Shown: positions 25,462 through 34,146, counted from the stretch's first letter. The stretch is 59,874 nt of DNA from Planctomycetota bacterium (GCA_022071975.1 JAJVIO010000043.1:1-59874), one strand, 5' to 3'. A program made the numbers and translations. Notes: generated from the sequence alone by a model not told the origin.

Positions 25462-27117
25462 TCAGCGCCCGTCGTCTTCACCGGCGCCGGCCTTGCGGCT
25501 CAGGTGCTGCTCGCACTGCGCGATGCGCTGGCGTGCCAGCGAACGACGGTTGGCGTGCTCGCTGATCGAGCTTCCGGTCATGAAGGCCTTGTACTCGCTG
25601 AGTGCGCTGTCGTACTCGGCAGCCTGGAAGTAGGCGGTGGCGCGCACGAAGTGATGGATGGGATCGTCTGTATCCAGCGACTTCAGCTCATTGGCCCAGG
25701 CGTTGGCCTTGCGGATGTCGCCCACCTGAAACAGCGGGTCGATGCACAGAGCCGCGGCCTCCAGGATCATCTGGGCGCGAAGGGCGCGCTCACTCTGGAT
25801 CAGTTCATCCATCGTTGAGCGGTAGCGCTTCACCAGGTCAACCATGAATGGGTTGGTGTTCTCGTCGCCCAGCTGCGCTTCGTCTACCTTCTGGCGGCGC
25901 AGCAACTCGAACTGCTTGTGCTTGCGAACGAAGCTCTCGGTGTAGCTGAGTGCGGCTTCGTAGTTGCGTTTGGACTCGGTCTTGTCGTCGGAAACGAAGT
26001 TCTTGTCCAGGTAAATCTCTTTGGCGCGAGCCTCCAGGCGGTCTTCCGTTACGCCCTCGGCAATCGCCTTCAAGCGCGCGGCCTCAAGCCCGCTGTCCAG
26101 GAAGAAAGCGCCCAGGGACTGGAACACAAAGGTAAGGTCGCGGTCCACCCAGAAATACGCCATGCGGCCGGTGTCGGCGGCGATCTGCTCGTCCAGCTTG
26201 CGCACCTTCAGGAAGCCGTCGCGGGCGGCCTGCAGGTCCTTCAGCGCCTGGAGGCGCCAGTATTTGCGCACGGCGCGCCAGCTGTCGGCAAGCGCCAGCG
26301 CGCTGTCGTTGAAGACCTGCCGGTCCTTGCTGGACATGGCAGTGCCTTCCAGCGCGTCTTCCAGGATCCAGCCCATGTCGTTGACGGCCGCGATGCTGTC
26401 TTTTTCGGAAAGCGAGCCGAGCCACTTTGCCTCGGCGCTGGTTCCGTCCTGGCGCAGCGGCACAGTGCGCGGGTCGCGGAAGATGTAGCCCAGGGCCTGC
26501 AGCTTGTCACGGTTGCTTTTGAAAACAGCCAGCTTGCGGCTGGCTTCACGCAGGCGTGCCTTGCCTTCGTCGGTGTCGGCCGCGGCCAGCCCGCGCTTGA
26601 AATCTTCGCGGATTGCCTCCAGCTGCACCACGCCGCTGCCCAGGGCCTCGGCCTTCAGCACGCTGTCGCCGTGGCGACGGAACTGGGCCAGAGCGATGCC
26701 CAGCTGCGCGCGGAAGTCATCGCCGCGCACATCGAGGGCCAGTTTGAACTTGCTGACCGCGCCTTTCTGGATGCCGAAGGTGTCGACGAAGTAGTCGTCG
26801 ATGTGCCCCAGCTGCAGCAGGCAGTAGCCCTGGATGGTCAGGGCCATGGCGTGGTCTTCCTCGGGGAACTGGTTCTCGAGGATCAACCTGTCTACCTGTT
26901 CGGCAAGGCGGAACGAGGTTTCGTAGTGCCCGTCGTCATACTGCTGCTTGGATTCCTGCAGCAGATCGACGATGCGCTCGTCCATCGGCGTTTCGGGCGC
27001 CGGCTCGCCGCCTTGAAGCGGGTTGGGCATTAACTCGGATTCAGGATCGGGCGGGCCGCTGCATCCGGCCAGCAGGGTCACGGCGCCGGCGACGGCAAAA
27101 ACCAACAGCTTGTTCAT
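25462..27117 (-). CDS. Lipoprotein with TPR-like helical repeats
   Basis: 551 residues. Signal peptide MNKLLVFAVAGAVTLLAGC with lipobox LAGC (Cys19), so an envelope lipoprotein. The rest is almost entirely helical. Segments such as YDDGHYETSFRLAEQVDRL and ATAYFQAAEYDSALSEYKAF are TPR-like, suggesting a protein-interaction scaffold. A lone MGS extension (start 27126) is possible. Not assigned to a known family. Divergent from the small lipoprotein at 27242. Confidence 0.7.
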   Translation of the reverse strand: MNKLLVFAVAGAVTLLAGCSGPPDPESELMPNPLQGGEPAPETPMDERIVDLLQESKQQYDDGHYETSFRLAEQVDRLILENQFPEEDHAMALTIQGYCLLQLGHIDDYFVDTFGIQKGAVSKFKLALDVRGDDFRAQLGIALAQFRRHGDSVLKAEALGSGVVQLEAIREDFKRGLAAADTDEGKARLREASRKLAVFKSNRDKLQALGYIFRDPRTVPLRQDGTSAEAKWLGSLSEKDSIAAVNDMGWILEDALEGTAMSSKDRQVFNDSALALADSWRAVRKYWRLQALKDLQAARDGFLKVRKLDEQIAADTGRMAYFWVDRDLTFVFQSLGAFFLDSGLEAARLKAIAEGVTEDRLEARAKEIYLDKNFVSDDKTESKRNYEAALSYTESFVRKHKQFELLRRQKVDEAQLGDENTNPFMVDLVKRYRSTMDELIQSERALRAQMILEAAALCIDPLFQVGDIRKANAWANELKSLDTDDPIHHFVRATAYFQAAEYDSALSEYKAFMTGSSISEHANRRSLARQRIAQCEQHLSRKAGAGEDDGR

Positions 27118-27241
27118 GGAACCCATTCGATTCCGGGGTGAAGACCGGGGTAACACGACGAATATAGGGGTCTGGGCCTTCCGTTTCCAGTATGCGTCGG
27201 GAAAACCGCGTTGACGGCCAGCCTCGGCGGGCATACCCTGA

Positions 27242-27631
27242 GTGTCCCCTCGTGAGCCCCGTACCGGGTGTGTTTTGCGCAATCTTGCCCTGCTGATCGC
27301 TTTCTCGGCCCTGGCCGCCGGCTGCAACATGTCCGGCCCCGGCGTGGCGCGCCTTGGCCCGCCCCAGCAGGCGGGCACCGAGCACCAGACCACCTACGAC
27401 AGCAGCTGGGTGAACAAGGCAAAGCCGGACGCTATCAACACCCTGGACAACAACCAGCAGCTCAGCGTGGACATCTCTGAGCGCCAGCTTGGCGTGCGCT
27501 ACCTCGATGAAGACTCCAAGATCGGCGACAAGTACGAGCCGGCCTGGGAAAAGCGTCAGCGTGAACGCGAGGAGGCCCGCAAGGAGGCCTGGCGCAAGCG
27601 CATGGGCCTCAAGACCATCAAGGACGAGTAG
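27242..27631 (+). CDS. Small lipoprotein, unknown
   Basis: Up to 129 residues. Lipobox LAAGC follows RNLALLIAFSALAAGC, then an extended polar region and a charged C-terminal helix (KRQREREEARKEAWRKRMG). The GTG at 27242 gives the longest form; a TTG at 27275 would start directly at the signal peptide and fits lipoproteins better. Neither has a clear ribosome binding site. Function unknown. A terminator nested in heptad arrays follows. Confidence 0.6.
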   Translation: MSPREPRTGCVLRNLALLIAFSALAAGCNMSGPGVARLGPPQQAGTEHQTTYDSSWVNKAKPDAINTLDNNQQLSVDISERQLGVRYLDEDSKIGDKYEPAWEKRQREREEARKEAWRKRMGLKTIKDE

Positions 27632-27656
27632 AAGGAACGGGAGTCGGAGTAAAGTC

Positions 27657-27778
27657 CCGAGTGCCGAGTCCCGTGTCCCGAGTACCGTGTCAACTTACAG
27701 CCGCCGCGAGGCGGCCTTTGTTTTGACACGGGACACGGAACCCGGGACACGTGACCGGTCCCAGGAACTCGGGACACC
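27657..27778. repeat. Heptamer arrays CCGTGTC / GACACGG around a terminator
   Basis: Left: CCGAGTG, CCGAGTC, CCGTGTC, CCGAGTA, CCGTGTC at 27657-27691. Right: GACACGG, GACACGG, AACCCGG, GACACGT, GACCGGT, CCCAGGA, ACTCGGG at 27725-27773. The arms are complementary (CCGTGTC against GACACGG) and enclose the terminator at 27699-27724. Related words occur at 47405-47432 and 54234-54363. Confidence 0.88.
27699..27724 (+). terminator. Rho-independent terminator inside heptad hairpin
   Basis: GCCGCC-GCGA-GGCGGC followed by CTTTGTTTT. Flanking GTGTCAA and TTGACAC extend the pairing outward. Confidence 0.8.
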
Positions 27779-27828
27779 GAAGCGGAAATCGGAAGGCCAA
27801 ATCCCGCAATCATCGTTAGAGTAACCCC

Positions 27829-28965
27829 ATGCGTTGGAGACCAACCATCTACCTGGGGCGCTGGGCCGGCGTCGAGTTGCGCCTGGACCTGATCCTGGTG
27901 GTGCTGATCGGCCTGCTGTTTTTCACCAGCCTCAACAACGCCACCGTGCGCAACGCGCCGGCCGGCGAAGTCTGGACCGCGGTTGCGCACCTGGTGCTGC
28001 TGATCGCTCTGGTGATGTGCATGTTCCTGCATGAGGTCGGCCACGCCCTGATGTGCAAGCTGCGCGGGCACGAGCCGCGCATGATTCTGCTGTCGTTCGT
28101 GGGCCTGACATTCTTCAAGTCGGGCAAGGTCAAGCCGCGCGACGAGTTCTGGATCGCGCTGGCCGGGCCCATGGTCAACCTGCTGATAGCAGTGGCCACC
28201 GCGCCCTTCGTGATCGCGCACATCGTGGACCGCTCCGCCCCGCCGCTGCTGACCCAGGCCGCCATGGCAAGCCTGGTGGGCTTCATGTCGTGGCTCAGCA
28301 TCCTGAATTTCCTGATTGCGCTGGGCAACCTGACCCCCGGCTGGCCGGCCGACGGCGCGCGCGCTGTACGCGGCTGGCTGGCGAAAAAGTATGGCTACGG
28401 CGCGGGCACGGTGAGGGCCGTCGCGATCAGCCACGGATTCTGGCTGGTGCTGGCCGGCATCAGCGTGATCCTGATGACGATTTCGCCGCTGATCAAGGCG
28501 CTGCAGGGCCCGTCGCCCACGCGCAGCCAGACCAGCATGATCATCACCTACAACGTGGTGTTCCTGGTGATGGCGGTGCTCGGCCTCTACTACGGCCACG
28601 CCGAGAAACGCCGCGTGGCGCGCCTGGGCGCTGAGAAGGCGGCCGAGGTGGTGGGCCCCCCGCCCGAGTTCATGCCGAAGTCCCACGAAGATCAGGAAGA
28701 GGGCGAAAAAGTCATCGACACGGAGGCAACAGTGGCAGGCAAAGAACAAGAACCCGGAGCGCAAGCGACGGGGAAGCAGGCCGAACCCAGCAAAGTCGAT
28801 GAGTTGAAAGACAAGGCCAAGGAGACCTTCGAGGCCGGCAAGCTCGCCTACAAGGTTGCCAAGGCCACCGGCAAGGGCGGCCGCTGGTTTGCCAAGAAGG
28901 GCTTCCAGCTCATCCGCGCCATGCTGAGCAGCAGCGACAAGCCAAAGGAAGGCAGTGCAAAGTGA
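27829..28965 (+). CDS. Site-2-protease-like M50 metalloprotease
   Basis: 378 residues, integral membrane. The zinc motif HEVGH (HExxH, about residue 69) lies in a hydrophobic segment. The second motif NLTPGWPADGARAVRG (family N-x2-P-x2-P-x-DG, about 167-181) supplies the Asp ligand. About five or six membrane helices span residues 15-255. The C-terminal 120 residues are soluble, acidic then basic (GEKVIDTEATVAGKEQEP; KDKAKETFEAGKLAYKVAK), and not typical of the family. Substrate unknown. The stop runs straight into a heptad array. Confidence 0.88.
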   Translation: MRWRPTIYLGRWAGVELRLDLILVVLIGLLFFTSLNNATVRNAPAGEVWTAVAHLVLLIALVMCMFLHEVGHALMCKLRGHEPRMILLSFVGLTFFKSGKVKPRDEFWIALAGPMVNLLIAVATAPFVIAHIVDRSAPPLLTQAAMASLVGFMSWLSILNFLIALGNLTPGWPADGARAVRGWLAKKYGYGAGTVRAVAISHGFWLVLAGISVILMTISPLIKALQGPSPTRSQTSMIITYNVVFLVMAVLGLYYGHAEKRRVARLGAEKAAEVVGPPPEFMPKSHEDQEEGEKVIDTEATVAGKEQEPGAQATGKQAEPSKVDELKDKAKETFEAGKLAYKVAKATGKGGRWFAKKGFQLIRAMLSSSDKPKEGSAK

Positions 28966-29028
28966 AAAATGAAAAAATGGGGCGCCCAGAAGCGGCAGCC
29001 ATTTTGAATTTTGCATTTTGGATTTTGA
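28962..29028. repeat. Heptamer arrays GTGAAAA / ATTTTGA, inverted
   Basis: Left GTGAAAA, ATGAAAA (28962-28975) overlaps the M50 stop. Right ATTTTGA, ATTTTGC, ATTTTGG, ATTTTGA at 29001-29028, four 7-base units ending ten bases before the moaE start. ATTTTGG is the complement of the CCAAAAT unit at 4740. Confidence 0.8.
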
Positions 29029-29037
29029 ATTGAACCA

Positions 29038-29472
29038 ATGATCCAGGCCCGCCTCACAACCGAACCCATCGACACCAACGCCCTGCTGCGCGAGCTGGCG
29101 CACCCGGAAGACGGCGCCCAGGTGCTGTTTCTTGGCGTGGTGCGCAACCACCACCAGGGCCGCGAAGTGCTGCGCATCGACTACGAGGCCTATGAGCCCA
29201 TGGCGCTTAAGGAACTGCAGAAGATCGCCGATGAAATGGCCGCCAAACACGGCCTGCAGCGGGTGCTGGTGGTGCACCGTTTCGGCCGTCACGAAATCGG
29301 CGACGCCAGCATAGCGGTGGTGATCGGCAGCCCGCACCGGGCGGCAGCCTTCAAGGCCGCGCAGGAGATCATGGACCGGGTAAAGACCGACGTGCCGATC
29401 TGGAAGAAGGAGTTTTTCAAAGACGGCACCATAGAGTGGGTGCTCGCCGACAAGCTGGTCCGTTCCGAGTAG
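29038..29472 (+). CDS. moaE: Molybdopterin synthase catalytic subunit
   Basis: 144 residues. MoaE converts precursor Z to molybdopterin together with MoaD. Motifs: GAQVLFLGVVRNHHQGREV, LRIDYEAYEPMALKEL, HRFGRHEIGDASIAVV and the catalytic lysine region VKTDVPIWKKE. Length is normal (about 150). moaD is not adjacent in the window. Confidence 0.94.
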   Translation: MIQARLTTEPIDTNALLRELAHPEDGAQVLFLGVVRNHHQGREVLRIDYEAYEPMALKELQKIADEMAAKHGLQRVLVVHRFGRHEIGDASIAVVIGSPHRAAAFKAAQEIMDRVKTDVPIWKKEFFKDGTIEWVLADKLVRSE

Positions 29473-29473
29473 C

Positions 29474-29518
29474 GCCACGGCCCTGCCGTGGCGGGCGCCA
29501 TGACATGGTCATGGCGCG
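29474..29518. terminator. Two perfect hairpins after moaE
   Basis: CGCCACGGC-CCT-GCCGTGGCG (29474-29494) and GCGCCATGAC-ATG-GTCATGGCGC (29496-29518). Both stems are perfect, 9 and 10 bp. No T-run follows; termination or RNA protection is inferred from position. Confidence 0.5.
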
Positions 29519-29592
29519 ACAGTTTGAACCTGCGCGGCTGCTTTTCCGTTGGATTGTTGCTAGCATTCGAGCCGGTGCGAAAAGGACTTGTG

Positions 29593-30411
29593 ATGAAACT
29601 GAAGCTGATCTGCGGCGTGCTGACCTTGGTCGCCGCCGTTGGCGCGCAGGGCTTCCTGCCGCGCACTGCCTACGGTTGAGGTTCCTGAAGTTCCGGTGGC
29701 GCCGGTTCGGCGCAGACGTGAGGCCAGAAGGAACGCGGGCAGGCTGCCCGCCTCGAATGGCAGGCCCCCAAGGACGAACTTTTCGCCCAGGCGGCCGAAA
29801 AGTCCCAACTCATCATTCTCTACTTCGGCGCCCGCAAGGACGACGACGAGCTGTTCAGCAAGGCTGACTTCCACGACCAGCTGACCGCCAAGAATGTCGT
29901 CTGCATCCGCGTCGAAAAGCCCGAGCAGGCCAAGGCCCCGGCCGCGAGCATCCTGCCCGCGCCGCGCCTTGAGGCCGCTGACCTGTGGGCCGCTTACGGT
30001 GTCACGGAAGAAGACACCTTCATCGTGGCCGACAAGTTCGGCAACCCTTTCTTCACGGGCAAAGATGCCTGCCTGTCCGAGAAGCTGCGCGAAGTGGCCG
30101 GCCATTTCCGCGCCCAGCGCAAGGCCCTGCGCAAGCAGGTGGCCGTGGCCCAGAAAGCCTTCGACGACGGTGACACTGCCAAGGCCGTGAAGACACTGAA
30201 GGAAGGCCTGGCGCTCGGCCTGACCGGCTACGAAGAGGCGGTTTCGGCCGCCGAGCTGTACAACAAGCTGATCGAGAAGGGCCGTGAGCAATTGAAGGCC
30301 GCGGACAAGGACCTGAAGCAGCTCAAGAACCTGAAGAAGGCCTACGAGGGCACAGACCTCGCCGGCGAGATCGACAGCGCCCTGGAAACCGCGGGCAAGA
30401 CGTCGAACTAG
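29593..30411 (+). pseudogene. Exported thioredoxin-like protein with two compensating frame slips
   Basis: Signal peptide MKLKLICGVLTLVAAVGAQG starts at 29593 with AAGGA upstream. Near 29660 the coding sense moves to the +1 frame (ALPTVEVPEVPVAPVRRRRE), while the original frame stops at 29677. Near 29730 it returns to the first frame and runs open to 30411. That last part has a thioredoxin-fold look (SQLIILYFGARKDDDELF, NVVCIRVEKPEQ, EEDTFIVADKFGNPF) and then long helices. Net shift is zero, about 272 codons. It could be a sequencing/assembly error pair, a recent double mutation that swaps about 23 residues, or a broken gene. The CxxC of thioredoxin is absent. Confidence 0.7.
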
Positions 30412-30429
30412 GCGATGTTGCAAGCTAGA

Positions 30430-30458
30430 AGGGGACGGGTTCAGCCCGTCCCTTTTTG
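30430..30458 (+). terminator. Rho-independent terminator
   Basis: GGGACGGG-TTCAG-CCCGTCCC followed by five T. It lies 20 bases after the frame-slipped thioredoxin-like gene. Confidence 0.88.
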
Positions 30459-30470
30459 ATTTGGCGCATC

Positions 30471-31292
30471 ATGAGACTCACCCTGACACTGCTGGCCCTG
30501 TGCGTCGCCTGCCTGTTGGCCGCTTGCGGCGCGGGAACGAATTCCGACACGAAGCCGGCAAAGCCTGCGGTCTCGCTGGACGACCAGGCTGACCGCGACT
30601 GGCGCTTCCGTTCCCAGTACAAGGCGCACATGCGCCACCTGTGGATCGACTGCAACCGCATAGCCGGCGCCGGGCGTGGCGAGCTGGAGCCCACCTGGCA
30701 CGAGATCCGCGCCTCGGCCATGGACATTACGGCGCGCGCGAAACTGCTGGGCGGTTACTGGGCCGATATCGAGGCGCGCTGCGGCAGCATCAGCGAGTGC
30801 GTCGAAGAAGAAGACCGCATCGGCGCCAGTGACGAACTCAAGGCCATGGGCGCGGCCTGCGACGGCTGCCACCTGGCGACCTGGTCGCCCGCCTACCTGC
30901 ACGTCACGCTCGACACCATGGACCGCTGGCTGAACAAACAGACGGCCGAGCATGGCGCAGGCGAAGTGGACGTCGAACCACCGCCCGCCATCCCCAATCG
31001 CGCCGCGATGCAGGGCCTGTGGGACCGCTACCAGAAGGCCGAGTCGCGCCTGACCAAGTGGGACCCGGTGGGCGTGAAGAATCATCTGGAGGCCATCCGC
31101 CCCGTCGCCGCCGAGCGGGCCCAGCTGTGGAAGACGGTGGGGGACAACGCCGAAAAGCTGGTGGCGCTCGCCACAGCCGGCAAACGCGACGGCATGAAAG
31201 AAGCCTACACAGCCATCACCGTTGCCTGCGCCGGCTGCCACGGAAAACAGACCGACCAGCGTGAAATCATGGCTCCCATGGCCTGGGAGTAA
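30471..31292 (+). CDS. Diheme c-type cytochrome lipoprotein
   Basis: 273 residues. Lipobox after MRLTLTLLALCVACLLAAC (LLAAC). Two CxxCH haem motifs, CDGCH near residue 127 and CAGCH near residue 251, each toward the end of a helical half. The halves resemble cytochrome c'/c-556-type four-helix units (HMRHLWIDCNRI; HLEAIRPVAAERAQLWKTV), suggesting an internal duplication. Outer or inner membrane-anchored periplasmic electron carrier, partner unknown. Its stop codon abuts the recG stop with no gap (convergent). Confidence 0.85.
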   Translation: MRLTLTLLALCVACLLAACGAGTNSDTKPAKPAVSLDDQADRDWRFRSQYKAHMRHLWIDCNRIAGAGRGELEPTWHEIRASAMDITARAKLLGGYWADIEARCGSISECVEEEDRIGASDELKAMGAACDGCHLATWSPAYLHVTLDTMDRWLNKQTAEHGAGEVDVEPPPAIPNRAAMQGLWDRYQKAESRLTKWDPVGVKNHLEAIRPVAAERAQLWKTVGDNAEKLVALATAGKRDGMKEAYTAITVACAGCHGKQTDQREIMAPMAWE

Positions 31293-33323
31293 CTACACGT
31301 CCAGCAGCCGGTACTTGCAGCCGAAATGCAGCTCGAGGCAGGTGCGGATCAGCGCCTCATCCACCTGCTCGCCGAACTTTCCGGCGTCCATGCGCGCGCG
31401 GTGCAGGGCCTCGTAGTCGCGGTCGAAATCGCCGATGTGCAGCTTCGGCAGGCCGCTCTGGCGCGTGCCGGCAAAGTCGCCGAAGCCGCGCATTCTCAGG
31501 TCCTCTTCGGCGATGCGGAAACCGTCGTGCGTCGCGCAGATCACGTTCAGGCGTTTGACGGCCTCTTCTGTCTTGGGGTCGCCGAACAGGTACAGGTAGC
31601 TCTGCTTGCGGCCGCGGCCGACGCGCCCGCGCAACTGGTGGAGCTGCGACAGCCCGAAACGCTCGGCGTTCTCGATCACCATGATATTGGCCTCGGGCAC
31701 GTCCACGCCGACTTCGACGACCACGGTTGCCGCCAGGATGTCCAGTTTGCCGTTGCGGAATGCCTGCACGGCCGCGTCTTTTTCGTCGGTGCTCATCTGG
31801 CCGTGGACCAGGCCGACGCGGAACTCGGGGAAAGTCTCGTTCTTCAGGGTCTCGGCGAACTCGGTGGCGGACTTCAACTCGAGCTTGTCGCTCTCGTTCA
31901 CCAGCGGGTAAACGAAGTAGGCGCGGCCGCCGTCTTTCAGCTCGGCCCGGATGCGCTCGTAGGCGTGCTGCTCGCGCGAGCGGTGCACCCACTGGGTGAT
32001 CACCGGCGTGCGCCCGGGCGGCAGCTCGTCGATGATTGACACGTCAAGGGCGCCGTACAGCGTCATGCTCAGCGTGCGCGGGATCGGCGTGGCGCTCATG
32101 GCCAGCACGTGCGGCCGGTTGCCCTTGGCGCGCAGGGTGGCGCGCTGGGCCACGCCGAACTTGTGCTGTTCGTCGATCACGCACAGGCCCAGCTTCTTGA
32201 ACTTGACGTAATCCTCCAGCAGGGCGTGGGTGCCGATCAGGATGTGCACCTTGCCGGCCTCGAGATCAGTCATCAGGGCGTCGCGCTCGGACTTCTTCAT
32301 GCCGCCCAGCAGCAGCGCCACGCGCACGCGGGTGCCCTTCAGGTAGGCGCTGATGTTGGCGTAATGCTGGCGCGCCAGCACCTCGGTGGGCGCCATGATC
32401 GCGCACTGGTAGCCGTTATCCAGCATCAGCAGCGCCGCGAACAGCGCCACTGCCGTCTTGCCGCTGCCCACGTCACCCTGGAGCAGGCGGTGCATGCGGC
32501 CGGGCGTGGTGAGGTCGCGCTCGATTTCGCCGCACACGCGGGTCTGGGCGCCGGTGAACTCGAAGGGGAAATATTTTAGAGCCCGCGCGCGGAGGTCGTC
32601 GGTCACCGTTATGGCCAGCTCGGCGTCATGGGCTTCGCTGCGGCGGCGCAGGCGCAGGCCGGCCTGCAGCAGGAAGAACTCGCGATACTTCAACGCAAGG
32701 CGGGCAGCGTCGAGGGCCTTGGCGTGCTTCGGCGCGTGGGCGTGGCGGTAGGCCTCGCCGATCGGCATCAGGCGCAACTGCGTCGCCAATGCATGGGGCA
32801 GCGGGTCGGGGATCAGCTCGGCCCGGTTGATCACGGCCGCCACCAGCGCGACAAAGTCCTCGTTGCTGATGCCGTCGCTGAGGGGGTACTCAGCCTCGAG
32901 GCCCGGCTCGAACGGTGGGGGATTCAGCTCGAAGGCGGAGGGTTTGATCGACCAGGCGTTGTAGGCGTAGTCCACGGGGCCGCTGAGGCGGATGCGGGTA
33001 CCCGGGTGCAGCTTGCCGGTCAGCCAGGGTTGGTTGAACCACACGGCCTTGATGGCGCCGGTGCCGTCGCTGACCACGGCCTCGGTGAGTTTCATGCGGC
33101 TGCGCTTGGCGGCCTTGTTCTCGACGCTGACGACCTGGCCGGCGACGCTGGCATACATGCCGGCCTTGAGCTGGCTGATGGTGACGCGCTGGTTGTAGGC
33201 GCGCGGGAAGTGATTGAGCAGGTCGATCACGCGCTTGATCTTGAGGCGCGCCAGGGCCGGTGCAACGCGCGCGGTGACGCGCACGGCCTGGTCCAGGGGC
33301 TCGGTCAATGGCGTGAGGTCCAT
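31293..33323 (-). CDS. recG: ATP-dependent DNA helicase RecG
   Basis: 676 residues. Reverses stalled forks and processes branched DNA. N-terminal wedge/OB domain (about 50-200), then the helicase: Walker A LLQGDVGSGKTAVA, motif Ia MAPTEVLARQH, motif II DEQHKFGVAQR (RecG DEQH-x-FG), motif III AMSATPIPRTL, and the RecG C-terminal TRG-like DLRMRGFGDFAGTRQSG. Length is close to the usual 690. Start MDLTPLTE at 33323. Confidence 0.96.
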   Translation of the reverse strand: MDLTPLTEPLDQAVRVTARVAPALARLKIKRVIDLLNHFPRAYNQRVTISQLKAGMYASVAGQVVSVENKAAKRSRMKLTEAVVSDGTGAIKAVWFNQPWLTGKLHPGTRIRLSGPVDYAYNAWSIKPSAFELNPPPFEPGLEAEYPLSDGISNEDFVALVAAVINRAELIPDPLPHALATQLRLMPIGEAYRHAHAPKHAKALDAARLALKYREFFLLQAGLRLRRRSEAHDAELAITVTDDLRARALKYFPFEFTGAQTRVCGEIERDLTTPGRMHRLLQGDVGSGKTAVALFAALLMLDNGYQCAIMAPTEVLARQHYANISAYLKGTRVRVALLLGGMKKSERDALMTDLEAGKVHILIGTHALLEDYVKFKKLGLCVIDEQHKFGVAQRATLRAKGNRPHVLAMSATPIPRTLSMTLYGALDVSIIDELPPGRTPVITQWVHRSREQHAYERIRAELKDGGRAYFVYPLVNESDKLELKSATEFAETLKNETFPEFRVGLVHGQMSTDEKDAAVQAFRNGKLDILAATVVVEVGVDVPEANIMVIENAERFGLSQLHQLRGRVGRGRKQSYLYLFGDPKTEEAVKRLNVICATHDGFRIAEEDLRMRGFGDFAGTRQSGLPKLHIGDFDRDYEALHRARMDAGKFGEQVDEALIRTCLELHFGCKYRLLDV

Positions 33324-33375
33324 GGCGGGATTATGGCGAATTCACGTCGACGATGGAAAGGCGCTGTAACTGCGG

Positions 33376-33711
33376 TTGTCCACGAAGGGTCACGAAGAAA
33401 AGCATGGGCCGCGCGGTGGCGCGGGGGCGCGAAGGGCTGGTTGTTGGTCGGCCGTCACTCGTGCAGTCGGGGCGGGGAACAACGCCAGGACGCCAAGGTG
33501 CGCCACGGCTCCAACGTTGTGGTACGACGAACGGACGAGGTATGCGCAAGCAACGGCAAGGCCGTGGCGTTCTTTGCGTCCTGGCGTTTCACGTCGGCCC
33601 CTGAACAGAAGCAGCGTGGGAATCACGCAAATCTCTTTGCGCCTTAGCGCCCCCGCGTGGCTTATGAAGTTGTAGTGCTTCGTGGATTTCGTGTCCTTCG
33701 TGGACAAGCGC
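33376..33711. repeat. Long nested imperfect inverted repeat (about 330 bp)
   Basis: Outer arms: GTCCACGAAGGGTCACGAAG near 33378 against CTTCGTGGA, TTTCGTGT, CCTTCGTGGAC at 33679-33705. Middle arms: GGTGGCGCGGGGGCGCGAAG near 33415 against CTTTGCGCC plus CGCCCCCGCGTGGC near 33637-33662. Inner arms: AACGCCAGGACGCC with GCGCCACGGC near 33480-33512 against GCCGTGGCG with GCGTCCTGGCGTTTC near 33560-33592. The three pairs nest correctly, so the whole spacer can form one long hairpin. No gene seen in 33324-33792. Confidence 0.75.
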
Positions 33712-33747
33712 TTTTTTTTGCAGTTGACCTTTCGTTCGCTTGACGAC

Positions 33748-33781
33748 GGGGACAGTCCCCAAAAGCGGGGACAGTCCCCAC
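33748..33781. repeat. Tandem GGGGACAGTCCCC palindromes
   Basis: Two copies of the near-perfect palindrome GGGGACAGTCCCC separated by six bases (AAAAGC), just past the stop of the minus-strand gene 33793-34146. Could act as a terminator region on the minus strand. Confidence 0.7.
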
Positions 33782-33792
33782 CGGCAAGTCGG

Positions 33793-34146
33793 CTACTGCT
33801 TGGGGCCGGAGAACATCAGGTCGATGGCGCGTTTCAGCAGGCTGCGGGGTTGCAAGTCGGATTCATGCACCGGGTGCTGCTTCGCCAGCTCGTTGAGCCC
33901 ATCCACGATTTTCTGCGCGTCGAAGCCGCCGTAGGGGCCGCCTTCGTGCACCTTGGCGCCTTCGGCGAAGGTTTCGGCCTCGGCGGCGCAGCAATCAAAA
34001 CAGTGCACGCCATGCTCTTTGTAGAAAGCGCTCAGGGCGGCGTGATCGATCAGTACTTCCGCCCAGGCAATCGGCGAATCCACCGTCAACGGCAGTTTCG
34101 GCTCGTCAAGCGACGACTCATCAGCTTGGTCGGATTCTGTACTCAT
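33793..34146 (-). CDS. DUF1858-like small protein
   Basis: 117 residues. After an acidic, disordered N-terminus, residues about 45-100 read LPLTVDSPIAWAEVLID, then HGVHCFDCCAAEAETFAEGA and AQKIVDGLNELAKQHP, fitting the DUF1858 pattern (hydrophobic start, C-x2-C, then a helix ending in LNEL). The Cys pair may bind a metal or be redox-active. Start 34146 (MSTESD). Last gene of a four-gene minus-strand operon led by a glycosyltransferase; 31-base gap to the preceding gene. Confidence 0.65.
   Translation of the reverse strand: MSTESDQADESSLDEPKLPLTVDSPIAWAEVLIDHAALSAFYKEHGVHCFDCCAAEAETFAEGAKVHEGGPYGGFDAQKIVDGLNELAKQHPVHESDLQPRSLLKRAIDLMFSGPKQ

Noticed and set aside
33331-33707. Short open frames on both strands in the recG spacer
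   Set aside because: They overlap the nested hairpin and mirror each other as expected from inverted repeats, not coding.
33748-33781. GGGGACAGTCCCC repeats as a regulator operator
   Set aside because: Such palindromes occur after genes in many bacteria; here they lie past a stop codon, so a terminator or REP-like role is likelier than an operator.
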